DNA from: Lachnospira sp. UBA4346
GTDB lineage: Bacteria > Bacillota > Clostridia > Lachnospirales > Lachnospiraceae
Assembly: GCA_002394205.1 (NCBI GenBank)
Contig: DGTC01000064.1
Span: 9,590-73,589 of the forward strand
Reading direction: 5' to 3'
Length of the DNA: 64,000 nt
The notes under the pieces were generated by a model. That model saw only the letters and a program-made list of their open reading frames with translations, had not been told where the DNA came from and made no database searches. The position numbers were made by a program, and so were the translations under genes. The stretch's first letter is position 1. The number at the start of each line of letters is the position of its first letter. Positions 34,243-43,810 of this stretch are shown in pieces.

Positions 34243-34560
34243 AATGTCTCTTTCCCTGTGTATCTTAAGATTTACAAATGTAATTCATAAATGTCGGGCT
34301 ATAAACAACTATAACAATCAATATCCATTGGAATCATTATCACGATGATCCTAATAAATTATAGTTGCAATTTAAACAACCGTTAAATCTTTCACCATTG
34401 TATATTCGATTGAAAACAAATACTTTCCGAACACAGACGTATACTAAAAATTACACGAATGAAATGACACTCAGCAAACGAACAATTAAAAAGAAAAGTT
34501 CATATCCGTTCGAATGGCAATTAATTACATTCGTTAAAGATACCACTACGGAATTACAAC

Positions 34561-34740
34561 AACCTGCCGTCCACACCCACGTCGGCAGGTTTGTGGCGAT
34601 GCCGTAAGTAGATGCGCATCAGAGAATACCCTGATTGAATGAAACACAGCAAGCAGGAAAATATTATTTGGATGACTGCAACTTGTCTGAGCCGTAGGCG
34701 AATTTGCGTTTCTACCAGAATTCATCTTTCCATCTCTTCG
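34561..34740. repeat. Non-coding repeat copy A
   Basis: It starts with a perfect hairpin (AACCTGCCG / CGGCAGGTT, 34561-34591), then TTTGTGGCGATGCCG (34590-34604), a middle with GAGAATACCCTGATTGAA, and TTGTCTGAGCCGTAGGCGA (34683-34701) containing a GCC-GTA-GGC hairpin. The order and blocks recur in copy B about 210-220 bp on. No ORF is supported. Confidence 0.6.
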
Positions 34741-34798
34741 TCCGTTAAAGCAATCCACTAGGAATAACCAATACAGTCCAACAGCCACCACGCCAAAA

Positions 34799-34950
34799 GG
34801 TTTGTGGCGATGCCGAAAGTAGCTATGTACCGGAGAATATCCTGATGAAGTAAAATACAGCACAGCGAAAAATAATTTATTTTGAAAGTTCAACTGTCTG
34901 AGCCGTAGGCGAGTTTTGAACTTTCAAAAAAATTCATTTTTCTAGCAGTG
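34799..34950. repeat. Non-coding repeat copy B
   Basis: TTTGTGGCGATGCCG (34801-34815), GAGAATATCCTGATGAA, and CTGTCTGAGCCGTAGGCGA (34904-34922) match copy A in order. The last block sits inside a perfect 12-bp stem (TTGAAAGTTCAA 34892-34903 with 34926-34937). In copy A the equivalent flanks pair with a different sequence (GCAACTT / AATTTGC), suggesting a conserved structure. CCACAAACC at 34997-35005 is inverted relative to the GGTTTGTGG opening. Confidence 0.6.
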
Positions 34951-35095
34951 CGTACGTATGTCACAAACTTTCCGTTATCTATCAGGCAGAGTTCCTCCAC
35001 AAACCGAAATTTATAGTTAAGAATAATCTTAAAGTGGTCGATATACATTTATAGACTATATTACAGAGTGTTTTGAATCAAATCTTTAAAAAATA

Positions 35096-35124
35096 TTGAA
35101 AAAAATGTGAAATTATTGTAATAT
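35096..35124 (+). promoter_or_regulatory. Promoter of the BIG2-repeat protein gene
   Basis: TTGAAA (35096-35101), 17-bp spacer, TAATAT (35119-35124), 77 bp upstream of the start. Confidence 0.55.
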
Positions 35125-35201
35125 AGACAGTAAGTATATTCGTGAGATAAACGATATGCCGCTATAATACGAATTAACGTATGCAAAGGAGAGGTTGATT
35201 G

Positions 35202-38200
35202 ATGAAAAAAATTGTAAAATTAAGAAAGGGATGGAAGATTCTAGGCGCAGTGCTGTTTGCGGTATTCCTGATAAGTGGGTACATGATATATGCAAGTGCG
35301 GCATCGGAAGTTTCGATGACATTAAGCACAAAGACAGCGACATTGATGCAGGGACAGGATTCTTCGGGTGCTGTTTATATTACAGAAATTACGGGAACCG
35401 ACGAAAATCGTTTGGATCCTGATCCGGAAATAAATCATACACCGAATCCGAATAATATAACATGGAAAACATCAAATCCGAATGTTGTAAGTTTTTCAGA
35501 GGGTGGTGGAAGTAATAGTGCAACTGGTAGAAATCCAGTACTTCATGGTGGATTTGCCGGTATTGCAAAATTAACAGCGACATATGTATCTAAAATATAT
35601 GGTGATAGTGGTGAAATAGTTACAGAAGAAGCCATTAAGAGTGTATATGCGGATGTTATCGTTCCAATTCATACAACATTAGCTCCAGTAAAGACTGTAT
35701 ATACGGTTGGTGATTTGATTACAATTGACGCAAATACAAGTAATACGAATCAGATATTCATTTCTTCACAGAATGATGCCAGTGGTACATTAGAAAATGA
35801 TGGTATTGTAGAAATTGTTAATGCTACATATAATCAGGTTCAGTTACGAGTTAAGGGTGGTGGTTATACCAAATTAACAGTTCGTACAGTAGATGGTGAT
35901 GGATATAGTTCGTTGTCTCAGACTTACGACATTCGAGCAGAAGTCGCATTTGATACATCGAGAGAAAATGCAGCAGGTCATCAGATTAAGACACTTGCAT
36001 CTGGTGAAAAGTATATGGTTTTGGATGATACAGATTTTGTAGATTTTAAATATGAAGAAATACCATCAAATGTTATCATTCCAGCAACATCAGGCGTTAC
36101 ATATCGTTCAGATAATCCGGCAGTAGCAACAATTAATGTTGGTAATGTTCTTGGTGTACAGACAGGTAAGTCAGTAATTAAGGCAGGTCTTCTTACACAG
36201 GATGCAGCTGGGAATGAAGTGTGGTATACTTCTGATGAAGTTTCTATTATTGTTCCGTTTAAGAAAATGGGAAATGATATTAGAAATATGAATGTAGGAG
36301 ATACATTACAATTAATGACATCAGCAGATCCAAAAACTGTTACATGGACAACAAATAATAATAAAGTTATTGATGTTGATACAACAACAGGATTGGTTAA
36401 AGCAGTTGGCGCAGGTACCGCAATTATTCGTGCAACAAGAGATCAGGATGAGATAAGTACAGTATTTGGTCAGAAAACACAGTTAGTATATGAGATTACA
36501 GTAATTGATGGCTTTGGATTAAGTTTGGATCATGCAACAGTAAATATTGGTGAGTCTTTTGAGTTAGAAGCATTGATTACAAATGATATTTCGAAGTATC
36601 CGGTTGTATTTGATCCTCAGAATCAGCCAAATGCTTTGGGAGAAGTATCTCAGCAACCGCTTGTTGAATTAAAACAAGAAGGAAAGATTGTTACTGTAAC
36701 AGGTAAAAAGTCAGGTACAGTCAAGATTGTTGCAACACAGAATATTAATGGTGTCATCAAAACAGCCTCATGTATAGTATATGTTACTACACCTGTAGGT
36801 GAAATTAGTATTAATCCGGATAAAATTGAAATTGAACGTGGAAAAGAAGATACAGTTCAGGTATTGTTTAATCCATCAGGTCCAACAAACAATAATGTAT
36901 TATGGTTTACTTCAAATCCAAAGATTGCAGAAGTAAATGGTGATAATTATACGGCAACAATCAAGGGTGTATCTGGTGGTTCGGCTACAATTTCAGTTAT
37001 TTCAGAAGATGGATTGAAAATTGCAACTTGTGATGTATATATTAGAGAACCGGTAACTGGTGTTACACTGAATGAAACGTCAGTAACATCATCTATGGCA
37101 GTTGGTCAGTATCAGTTGAAGGCAACTGTTAATCCGGAAGGTGATGGTGTTAATAGAAATGTTACCTGGTCATCTTCAAATGAAGCAGTGGCGACAGTAG
37201 ATGAAACAGGTCTTGTACATTTTGTAAGCCCAGGACATGCAACGATTGTATGTAAAACAGAAGAAGGCGGATATATTGCAATGTGTAATATATCAATTAG
37301 TATTCCAATTGCATCTATTACATTGGATCATACAGATGAAATCATGCGTGTAGGTGATACATTAAGAATTACAGGTGCTGTAGAGCCAATTGAAGCGTCA
37401 GATAAGACACTCGTTTGGGAAACATCAAATCCGAATGTATGTATTGTAGATTCAACAGGTTTTGTACAGGCAGTAGGTGTTGGTAGCTGTACAATCTTGT
37501 GTAAATCGTACGATAACGGTGGCGCATCGGCAATGTGTAATATTTATGTAAAACAGCCGGTTAAAGAAGTTCGTCTAAATGTAAATGAAATTACGGTTCG
37601 AAAAGGACAGGTATTTTGGTTAAATGCAACATGTCTTCCAGAAAATGCAGATAATAAAATTTGTACATGGAAGAGTGATGATGAAGAAGTATGTACAGTT
37701 GAACCGGATGGTAAGGTTACAGCAGTAGGAGCAGGTAAGACCTCGATTACTGTTACCAATGAAGATAGTGGTAAAATAGCCTTCTGTGTTGTTACGGTAA
37801 CGCAGCCGATTACCGGTATTAAGTTGAATTCTGAATATCAGCAGTTATGGGTAGGAGCCAAATATGCAGTTATTCCTGTGATTGAACCATATGATGCAGA
37901 AAATAAGAAAGTAACATATCTCTCAAGTGATCCGGAAGTTGCTTCGGTTGATGAGAATGGTATTGTAACAGCATTAAAAGGTGGTAGTACCGTTATTGAG
38001 GTTACAACAGATGAATTAAAGCTGACAGCTGCATGTACGATTGATGTCAAAGAATATGTATCCAATATTACGTTAAGTGAAACAAATAAATTTATGAATA
38101 TTGGCGCAACGGGAACATTAATTGCAACAGTAGGCAGTGATACGGCTACGAATAAAAATATTGTATGGTCTTCATCTGATTATGGAATTGTCAGTGTAGA

Positions 38201-39035
38201 TGGAGAAGGAAATTTATTTGCAAATTCGCCAGGTGTTGCAGTTATTACGGCAACAGCGGCAGATGGAAGTGGAGTTACAGCCTCATGTACAATTCAGGTT
38301 GTTAATCCGGTACGATCTATTACAATTGAGCCGGATACAGTTCGTTTGTTAGTAGGCGATTCTGCAAGAGTACGAGCAGTTATTGAACCGGAAGATGCAA
38401 CAATTCAGGATGTTACCTGGGTATCATCAAATGAAGCAGTAGCAACAGTTGATGAATCAGGTGAAATCTTTGCGTTGGGAACAGGTAAATGTAAAGTAAC
38501 AGCAATTTCAAGAGATGGAAATGAAATCAAAGGCGTATGTTGGGTTTATGTAACACCGGTTATTAATATTTCATCTGTAAAGATTAATTCAAGTGATATT
38601 TATATGCTTGCTGGTAAATCAAGACAGTTAAGTGTTCGGATTCGTCCAAGATTGAATACAGATTCATACGAATGGTATTCAACAGATACTGGAATTGTAG
38701 TGGTTGATCAGGATGGTGTTATCACAACGGTAGGACCTGGTACAGCAGATGTTGTTGTTGAGAGTGATGCAACAGGTGTATCATCAACATGTAGAGTACA
38801 TTCATTAGGAATTAGCAAGAGTTATATTTCTTTAGAGCAATATGATCAGTTCTGGTTGGATGTTATTGGTTTGGGTGAAAATGATCGTATAACATGGAGA
38901 AGTAGTAACCCGAGAGTATGTACAGTTACGAATACTGGTGAAGTAGTAGCACGTATGGCTGGTACGACAACAGTTACTGCAGTTGTACACAATAAGACAC
39001 TTACATGTACGGTAAGAGTTACAAATTTTAGATAG
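35202..39035 (+). CDS. Large secreted Ig-like (BIG2) repeat protein
   Basis: A 1277-aa exported protein. The signal peptide (KKIVKLRKGWKILG then a hydrophobic core, cleavage near ASAA-S at 34-35) is followed by about twelve BIG_2-like domains of 80-90 residues. Each is recognised by a W-x-S-S-N/D-x-x-V-A-x-V-D core (for example WSSSNEAVATVDE, WETSNPNVCIVDS). The N-terminal ~350 residues are more divergent. There is no LPxTG or membrane anchor at the C-terminus (it ends VRVTNFR), so attachment is unclear. ATG 35202 follows aaaggagagg. Likely adhesion or surface structure; the ligand is unknown. Confidence 0.88.
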   Translation: MKKIVKLRKGWKILGAVLFAVFLISGYMIYASAASEVSMTLSTKTATLMQGQDSSGAVYITEITGTDENRLDPDPEINHTPNPNNITWKTSNPNVVSFSEGGGSNSATGRNPVLHGGFAGIAKLTATYVSKIYGDSGEIVTEEAIKSVYADVIVPIHTTLAPVKTVYTVGDLITIDANTSNTNQIFISSQNDASGTLENDGIVEIVNATYNQVQLRVKGGGYTKLTVRTVDGDGYSSLSQTYDIRAEVAFDTSRENAAGHQIKTLASGEKYMVLDDTDFVDFKYEEIPSNVIIPATSGVTYRSDNPAVATINVGNVLGVQTGKSVIKAGLLTQDAAGNEVWYTSDEVSIIVPFKKMGNDIRNMNVGDTLQLMTSADPKTVTWTTNNNKVIDVDTTTGLVKAVGAGTAIIRATRDQDEISTVFGQKTQLVYEITVIDGFGLSLDHATVNIGESFELEALITNDISKYPVVFDPQNQPNALGEVSQQPLVELKQEGKIVTVTGKKSGTVKIVATQNINGVIKTASCIVYVTTPVGEISINPDKIEIERGKEDTVQVLFNPSGPTNNNVLWFTSNPKIAEVNGDNYTATIKGVSGGSATISVISEDGLKIATCDVYIREPVTGVTLNETSVTSSMAVGQYQLKATVNPEGDGVNRNVTWSSSNEAVATVDETGLVHFVSPGHATIVCKTEEGGYIAMCNISISIPIASITLDHTDEIMRVGDTLRITGAVEPIEASDKTLVWETSNPNVCIVDSTGFVQAVGVGSCTILCKSYDNGGASAMCNIYVKQPVKEVRLNVNEITVRKGQVFWLNATCLPENADNKICTWKSDDEEVCTVEPDGKVTAVGAGKTSITVTNEDSGKIAFCVVTVTQPITGIKLNSEYQQLWVGAKYAVIPVIEPYDAENKKVTYLSSDPEVASVDENGIVTALKGGSTVIEVTTDELKLTAACTIDVKEYVSNITLSETNKFMNIGATGTLIATVGSDTATNKNIVWSSSDYGIVSVDGEGNLFANSPGVAVITATAADGSGVTASCTIQVVNPVRSITIEPDTVRLLVGDSARVRAVIEPEDATIQDVTWVSSNEAVATVDESGEIFALGTGKCKVTAISRDGNEIKGVCWVYVTPVINISSVKINSSDIYMLAGKSRQLSVRIRPRLNTDSYEWYSTDTGIVVVDQDGVITTVGPGTADVVVESDATGVSSTCRVHSLGISKSYISLEQYDQFWLDVIGLGENDRITWRSSNPRVCTVTNTGEVVARMAGTTTVTAVVHNKTLTCTVRVTNFR

Positions 39036-39060
39036 TTATTTCTAAGTAAAAATAAAATGA

Positions 39061-39102
39061 AGGCATTATTCTAGTAGCTGATATTAGAATAATGCCTTTT
39101 TT
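39061..39102 (+). terminator. Terminator of the BIG2 protein gene
   Basis: AGGCATTATTCTA pairs with TAGAATAATGCCT and runs into TTTTTT. Confidence 0.85.
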
Positions 39103-39133
39103 GAACAATGGGAAAAAGGTTTATAACAAAAAA

Positions 39134-39167
39134 GAAACGCATTGCTGATGTATTAACAATGCGTTTC
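39134..39167 (-). terminator. Hairpin with T run on the minus strand
   Basis: GAAACGCATTG pairs with CAATGCGTTTC. On the minus strand TTTTTTG follows. No leftward gene ends here, so it may insulate against antisense transcription. 39168-39416 otherwise shows only AT-rich leader sequence. Confidence 0.45.
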
Positions 39168-39416
39168 CTAAATATGAGGGGGGAGATAGAAAGAATATCT
39201 TTGCTATCTGTAATTATAATATACTATAATTATGATGAAACTATGTATAAATTATAAAAGAAGAATAAAATATATGAATGATGTATAACAATTATATATG
39301 GTATATGTGAAGCATAAGTTTATTGCTTAATGAAAAAAAATATGGTATTATTAAAATATCTAAATTTAATTATAGTGGATGCATTTACATATATATTTTA
39401 TAGAATGGGGATTGAA

Positions 39417-41045
39417 ATGGATAATGGAATCACAAAAGAAGTAGATCAAAAAAAAGTAAAAGACATACTTCATGCAGAAAATTCGCATACACAGAGAATT
39501 GATCGTGAGTCCATTCATGAAATGTTGGATCCCAAAGGGGAAGATACACAAAAATCAATAAATAGATATCAGAATGAATTAGAAACTGGACAAAATGCAA
39601 ATTTGGAAAAGCAATTAGAAGAATCCATTCAAAAACTGGTTGAGAATGAAGTTAATGTTGCAAGAGCTAGTTTATACACTCAAAAACATCGCTATGATGA
39701 AGAAACAGTAAAAGGACAAGAAAGCAGAATAAATTCTTTTGTACAAGGAAATCCTGCATCAAAAGATGACGTATCTAAATATAAAAAGGTACAGTCTGAC
39801 AGACATGATACAAATGAAAAAAAGTCAAACAATACATTTCTTGTATTTGTTAAAAAAAATCTTTATTTGATTATTGGAATTATTATACTTGCAATAATAT
39901 GTATAATTGTAGCTGTTACTAATTATAATAAAAAACATTCGTACCGTTATATGTATGAGAGCGCACAGAATTACGAGAAAAATGGACAGTATGAAGAAGC
40001 AATTTCGTACTACGAAAAAGCATTGATATTACATAACGATAATCAGAATACAATTCTTTATGATTTATATGACTGTTATCAAGCGGTAGGAAATCAGGTG
40101 GAAACAAAAAATATTTTAACGGAGATTATTCGCAGCAGCATTAATACAGAAAAGGCATATATGGCTTTATCTGAAATTTATCAAAGAGAATCGGATGGCG
40201 AAGCAATTAATAAGCTAATTGCCGATTGTCATGATAATGTAATTAAAGATAAATTGCGTAAATATCAACCGGATAAACCGATGGCATCACAATCATCAGG
40301 TGTCTATTATAATGAATTGTCAATTGATTTATCTGTGATAAGTGACAATGACATTTATTATACATTAGATGGGAATAGACCATCAAAAGATAGTTCATTA
40401 TATGAAGATAAAATTATTTTAACAGAAGGAAAAACAGTATTGTCAGCCATTGCTGTAAATGATATAGGAGTATATAGTGATGTAGCAGAATGGCAATATG
40501 AATTAGAAAAGCATGCACCTGATATGCCGCAGATTTTATTGGAGTCAGGAACATATTCCTACGGACAGACGGTTGATGTTCAAAAGGCAGATGATGCAGA
40601 TAATATCTATTATACGTTAGATGATTCTACTCCAACGACAGAAGATGCTCTATATACGGATTCTGTTCTGCTTCCTGAAGGAAATATTATTTTCTCTATT
40701 GTTGAGTTTAATCAATATGGATTGGCAAGTTCAGTTGTAAAACGTAATTTTATTATAGAACCGGAAAAAGTCTATACATTTGAAGAAGCCAAAGGAATTC
40801 TGCAGGCAAAAATGCAGCAGAACGGACTGCTTCGCATGGATGGTATGACACAGGATGGTGGAAGTGTTAATTATATTTATCAGGCAAAGCAGACGATAGA
40901 TGCAGTAGAAGTATATAATATCAGGTTTGATATTAAAAAAGATGGACATACATACACAGCAGGGTATTATGGTGTTGGTGTAAAAAATGGAGAATGTTAT
41001 CAGATATCAGGTATTAACGGTTCCGTAACCTTAGAGGGATATTAA
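39417..41045 (+). CDS. Membrane-anchored TPR protein with chitobiase-like Ig domains
   Basis: A 542-aa protein from ATG 39417 (GGGG 6 nt upstream); an in-frame ATG at 39330 would add 29 residues without a ribosome site. A charged cytoplasmic region of ~140 residues is followed by one transmembrane helix (LYLIIGIIILAIICIIVAV), then TPR-like repeats (YMYESAQNYEKNGQYEEAIS), then two CHB_HEX_C-type beta domains (IYYTLDGNRPSKDSSLYED and YYTLDDSTPTTEDALYTD). A final small domain ends TLEGY. It follows the BIG2 gene on the same strand and may be an envelope partner. The function is unknown. Confidence 0.8.
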   Translation: MDNGITKEVDQKKVKDILHAENSHTQRIDRESIHEMLDPKGEDTQKSINRYQNELETGQNANLEKQLEESIQKLVENEVNVARASLYTQKHRYDEETVKGQESRINSFVQGNPASKDDVSKYKKVQSDRHDTNEKKSNNTFLVFVKKNLYLIIGIIILAIICIIVAVTNYNKKHSYRYMYESAQNYEKNGQYEEAISYYEKALILHNDNQNTILYDLYDCYQAVGNQVETKNILTEIIRSSINTEKAYMALSEIYQRESDGEAINKLIADCHDNVIKDKLRKYQPDKPMASQSSGVYYNELSIDLSVISDNDIYYTLDGNRPSKDSSLYEDKIILTEGKTVLSAIAVNDIGVYSDVAEWQYELEKHAPDMPQILLESGTYSYGQTVDVQKADDADNIYYTLDDSTPTTEDALYTDSVLLPEGNIIFSIVEFNQYGLASSVVKRNFIIEPEKVYTFEEAKGILQAKMQQNGLLRMDGMTQDGGSVNYIYQAKQTIDAVEVYNIRFDIKKDGHTYTAGYYGVGVKNGECYQISGINGSVTLEGY

Positions 41046-41145
41046 TAAGTATGCAAATGTGTAATGCACATTCTTGTATAAATAAAATTGGTAACGTGTG
41101 GCAATCAAAATATACACGAATATAAGGTATTGAAAGGGGTACAAA

Positions 41146-42030
41146 ATGTATAAGATTCAAAAAGCTGAGAGATTATCAGAAAAGATTTTTTTGATGGATG
41201 TAGAAGCACCAAGAGTTGCAAAACATTGTCAGCCAGGACAGTTTATCATCGTTAAAATGGATGAGAAAGGTGAGCGTATTCCACTTACAATATGCGATTA
41301 TGACAGAGAAAAGGGACTTGTTACAATCGTATTTCAGATTGTTGGTGCATCTACAGAAAAGATGGCAAAGTTACAGGCAGGAGATTCATTTTCAGATTTT
41401 GTAGGTCCGCTCGGATGTGCATCTGAATTAATCCATACAGATATTGATGAACTCAAGAAAAAGAAGATTGTGTTCATTGCAGGTGGTGTGGGTACTGCTC
41501 CTGTATATCCGCAGGTAAAGTGGCTTCATGAGCATGGCGTTGATGCAGATGTTATTGTCGGTGCAAAAACAAAAGAATTAATTATGTTAGAAGATGAAAT
41601 GAAAGCAGTAGCTGGAAATCTTTACATTACAACAGATGACGGCAGTTATGTTCGTAAGGGTATGGGTACAGATGTGTTAAAAAACCTTGTGAATAAAGAA
41701 GGAAAGAAATATGATTTATGTATTGCTATTGGACCATTGATTATGATGAAATTTGTCTGTCTTTTAACAAAAGAACTTGGTATCCCAACAGTTGTCAGCA
41801 TGAATCCAATTATGGTAGATGGAACAGGTATGTGTGGTGCATGTCGTCTTCAGGTAGGTGACGAAATTAAGTTCGCATGTGTAGATGGACCAGAATTTGA
41901 CGGACACAAAGTTGATTTTGATCAGGCGATGAAGCGTCAGCAGATGTATAAGACAGAAGAAGGTCGTGCAATGCTGAAGTTGCAGGAAGGTGATACACAT
42001 CACGGTGGATGTGGCAATTGTAACGAGTAG
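41146..42030 (+). CDS. nfnA: NfnA: ferredoxin-NADP+ oxidoreductase, small (FAD/2Fe-2S) subunit
   Basis: The 294-aa FAD/NAD(H)-binding subunit of the NADH-dependent reduced ferredoxin:NADP+ oxidoreductase. An N-terminal FAD domain (CQPGQFIIVKMDEKGERIPLT), an NAD domain (VFIAGGVGTAPVYPQVKWL) and a C-terminal [2Fe-2S] site (DGTGMCGACRLQ, then KFACVDGPEFD) match the PyrK/sulfide dehydrogenase family. A Cys/His-rich tail (HHGGCGNCNE) closes it. Pairs with the next gene. Nfn couples NADH and ferredoxin oxidation to NADP+ reduction. Confidence 0.9.
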   Translation: MYKIQKAERLSEKIFLMDVEAPRVAKHCQPGQFIIVKMDEKGERIPLTICDYDREKGLVTIVFQIVGASTEKMAKLQAGDSFSDFVGPLGCASELIHTDIDELKKKKIVFIAGGVGTAPVYPQVKWLHEHGVDADVIVGAKTKELIMLEDEMKAVAGNLYITTDDGSYVRKGMGTDVLKNLVNKEGKKYDLCIAIGPLIMMKFVCLLTKELGIPTVVSMNPIMVDGTGMCGACRLQVGDEIKFACVDGPEFDGHKVDFDQAMKRQQMYKTEEGRAMLKLQEGDTHHGGCGNCNE

Positions 42031-42104
42031 GAACATTTGAAATAAGCTTCTAAGAACAAGTTTTTTAGAAGTGTGATAAATAAAATATTGGAGGTTATCA
42101 ACAA

Positions 42105-43490
42105 ATGGACGTAATGAAAAAAGTGCCTGTTAGAGAGCAGGAGCCAAACGTTAGAAATAAGAACTTTGATGAAGTATGTCTTGGATATAACGAAGATGAA
42201 GCTGTTGAAGAAGCTACTAGATGTTTGAACTGTAAAAATGCTAGATGTATTCAGGGATGTCCAGTATCTATTAATATTCCAGAATTTATTCATCATGTAA
42301 CAGAACATAAATTTGAAGAAGCATATAAGACAATTGGTCAGTCATCTGCATTGCCGGCAGTTTGTGGTCGTGTCTGTCCACAGGAGAGCCAGTGTGAAGG
42401 TGTATGTATTCGTGGAATCAAGGGAGAAGCGATTTCAATTGGTAAGTTGGAGCGTTTTGTTGCTGATTGGGCAAGAGAAAATGATGTTAAGCCAGAAAAA
42501 GCAAAAGAGATGAACGGTAAAAAGGTAGCAGTTATTGGTTCAGGTCCTTCCGGTCTTACATGTGCAGGAGATCTTGCTAAATTAGGATATGATGTAACAA
42601 TTTTTGAAGCACTTCACGAAGCAGGTGGTGTATTAGTATATGGTATTCCAGAATTCCGTCTTCCAAAGTCAACAGTTGTTGCACATGAAATTGAAAATGT
42701 AAAGAGTTTAGGCGTTAAGATTGAAACAAATGTTGTTATTGGAAAGTCTATGACAATTGATCAGTTGATTGATGAAGAAGGCTTTGATGCCGTATATATC
42801 GGTTCAGGTGCAGGTTTGCCTAGATTTATGGGAATTCCGGGTGAAAATGCAAATGGCGTATTCTCTGCAAATGAATACTTAACAAGAAGTAACTTGATGA
42901 AAGCATTTAAGGATGATTATGATACACCAATCGCACGCTTTAAGAAAGTTGCAGTTGTTGGCGGTGGTAATGTTGCAATGGATGCTGCAAGAACAGCACT
43001 TCGTCTTGGTGCAGAGGTACATATTGTGTACAGACGTAGTGAAGAAGAACTGCCTGCAAGAGCGGAAGAAGTACATCATGCAAAAGAAGAAGGAATTGTA
43101 TTTGACCTCCTTACAAATCCAACAGAAATTCTTGTTGATGAAAATGGTTGGGTTAAAGGCATTAAGTGCGTAAAGATGGAACTTGGAGAACCGGATGCAT
43201 CCGGAAGAAGAAGACCGGTTGAAGTTGAAGGTTCGGAATTTGAAATGGAATTGGATGCGGTGATTATGTCACTTGGTACATCGCCAAATCCATTGATTCA
43301 TTCAACAACAGAAGGCCTGGAAGTAAATAAGAGACAGTGTATCATCGCAGAAGAAGAGACTGGTAAGACGACGAAGACGGGGGTCTATGCCGGTGGTGAT
43401 GCGGTAACAGGAGCTGCTACAGTTATCCTTGCAATGGGAGCAGGAAAAGCAGGAGCAAAGGGTATTCATGAATACCTTTCAAATAAGTAA
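42105..43490 (+). CDS. nfnB: NfnB: glutamate-synthase-like flavoprotein subunit
   Basis: A 461-aa subunit. The N-terminal iron-sulfur region (CLNCKNARCIQGCPV, CGRVCPQESQCEGVC) carries two 4Fe-4S clusters. Two dinucleotide folds follow: VAVIGSGPSGLTCAGDLAKLG (FAD) and VAVVGGGNVAMDAARTALRLG (NADPH), with a terminal GDAVTGAATVILAMGAGK motif. The same architecture occurs in the GltD/GltA small subunit of glutamate synthase, but the adjacency of NfnA and lack of a GltB gene favour Nfn. ttggaggt precedes ATG 42105. Confidence 0.9.
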   Translation: MDVMKKVPVREQEPNVRNKNFDEVCLGYNEDEAVEEATRCLNCKNARCIQGCPVSINIPEFIHHVTEHKFEEAYKTIGQSSALPAVCGRVCPQESQCEGVCIRGIKGEAISIGKLERFVADWARENDVKPEKAKEMNGKKVAVIGSGPSGLTCAGDLAKLGYDVTIFEALHEAGGVLVYGIPEFRLPKSTVVAHEIENVKSLGVKIETNVVIGKSMTIDQLIDEEGFDAVYIGSGAGLPRFMGIPGENANGVFSANEYLTRSNLMKAFKDDYDTPIARFKKVAVVGGGNVAMDAARTALRLGAEVHIVYRRSEEELPARAEEVHHAKEEGIVFDLLTNPTEILVDENGWVKGIKCVKMELGEPDASGRRRPVEVEGSEFEMELDAVIMSLGTSPNPLIHSTTEGLEVNKRQCIIAEEETGKTTKTGVYAGGDAVTGAATVILAMGAGKAGAKGIHEYLSNK

Positions 43491-43516
43491 GAATTTGAAT
43501 AATTAGCAAAAATAAA

Positions 43517-43566
43517 GGGACAATTACGTACATTAAAGATTAGCAATGTACATAATTGTCCTTTTG
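43517..43566 (+). terminator. Terminator of nfnAB
   Basis: GGACAATTA-x-GTACATT pairs with AATGTAC-x-TAATTGTCC, followed by TTTTG. Confidence 0.85.
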
Positions 43567-43646
43567 TATTGTAAAATTTTTTTCGTAAATTGAAACTTAT
43601 TGATAAAAAATATTAAATAGTAATAAACTCTTCAAAAACACTATTC

Positions 43647-43709
43647 TGTTAAATAAATGTCATATTTTGTTAAAAATATATCATTTTCTGTTAAAAAACT
43701 ATCAGTATT
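43647..43709 (+). promoter_or_regulatory. Three 21-bp direct repeats upstream of rnfC
   Basis: TGTTAAA starts at 43647, 43668 and 43689, exactly 21 bp apart. Each is followed by similar sequence (AA, T, TCA and T-rich positions conserved; for example TGTTAAAAATATATCATTTT). A TATA-rich stretch (43716-43734) with no good -35 lies immediately downstream. The exact two-turn period suggests cooperative binding of an activator or repressor controlling rnf; the repeats also fall in the -35 region. Confidence 0.6.
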
Positions 43710-43810
43710 TGTCTATTATATACTATTATATACACAAAAAAAAGTAGATTTTCCTTGCTTAATGAGATAAAATATTATTTAGATAAATTTTATATAAGGA
43801 GAATTTTGTC

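Larger units (their letters stand above)
33880..35095. other. Long non-coding interval between kdgA and the BIG2 protein gene
   Basis: Apart from the repeats and candidate RNA listed separately, it holds a direct repeat (GTAGTGG before TTGC/ATGC, about 34010 and 34037) and an AACTATAA/TTATAGTT inverted pair (about 34307 and 34358). Open frames here are short, lack ribosome sites and cross the inverted repeats, so I report no gene. Confidence 0.6.

Noticed and set aside
34365..34893. ORFs within the repeat copies
   Set aside because: They span hairpins and repeats, with codon use unlike real genes in the window; copies A and B do not keep a common frame.
42105..43490. Annotation as glutamate synthase small subunit
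   Set aside because: No large glutamate synthase subunit is adjacent, while the FAD/2Fe-2S partner immediately upstream fits NfnAB.
43647..43709. Rex operator upstream of rnfC
   Set aside because: Only the TGTTAA half is present, as direct repeats; the inverted TTAACA half required by Rex is missing, so I list it as an unassigned array.
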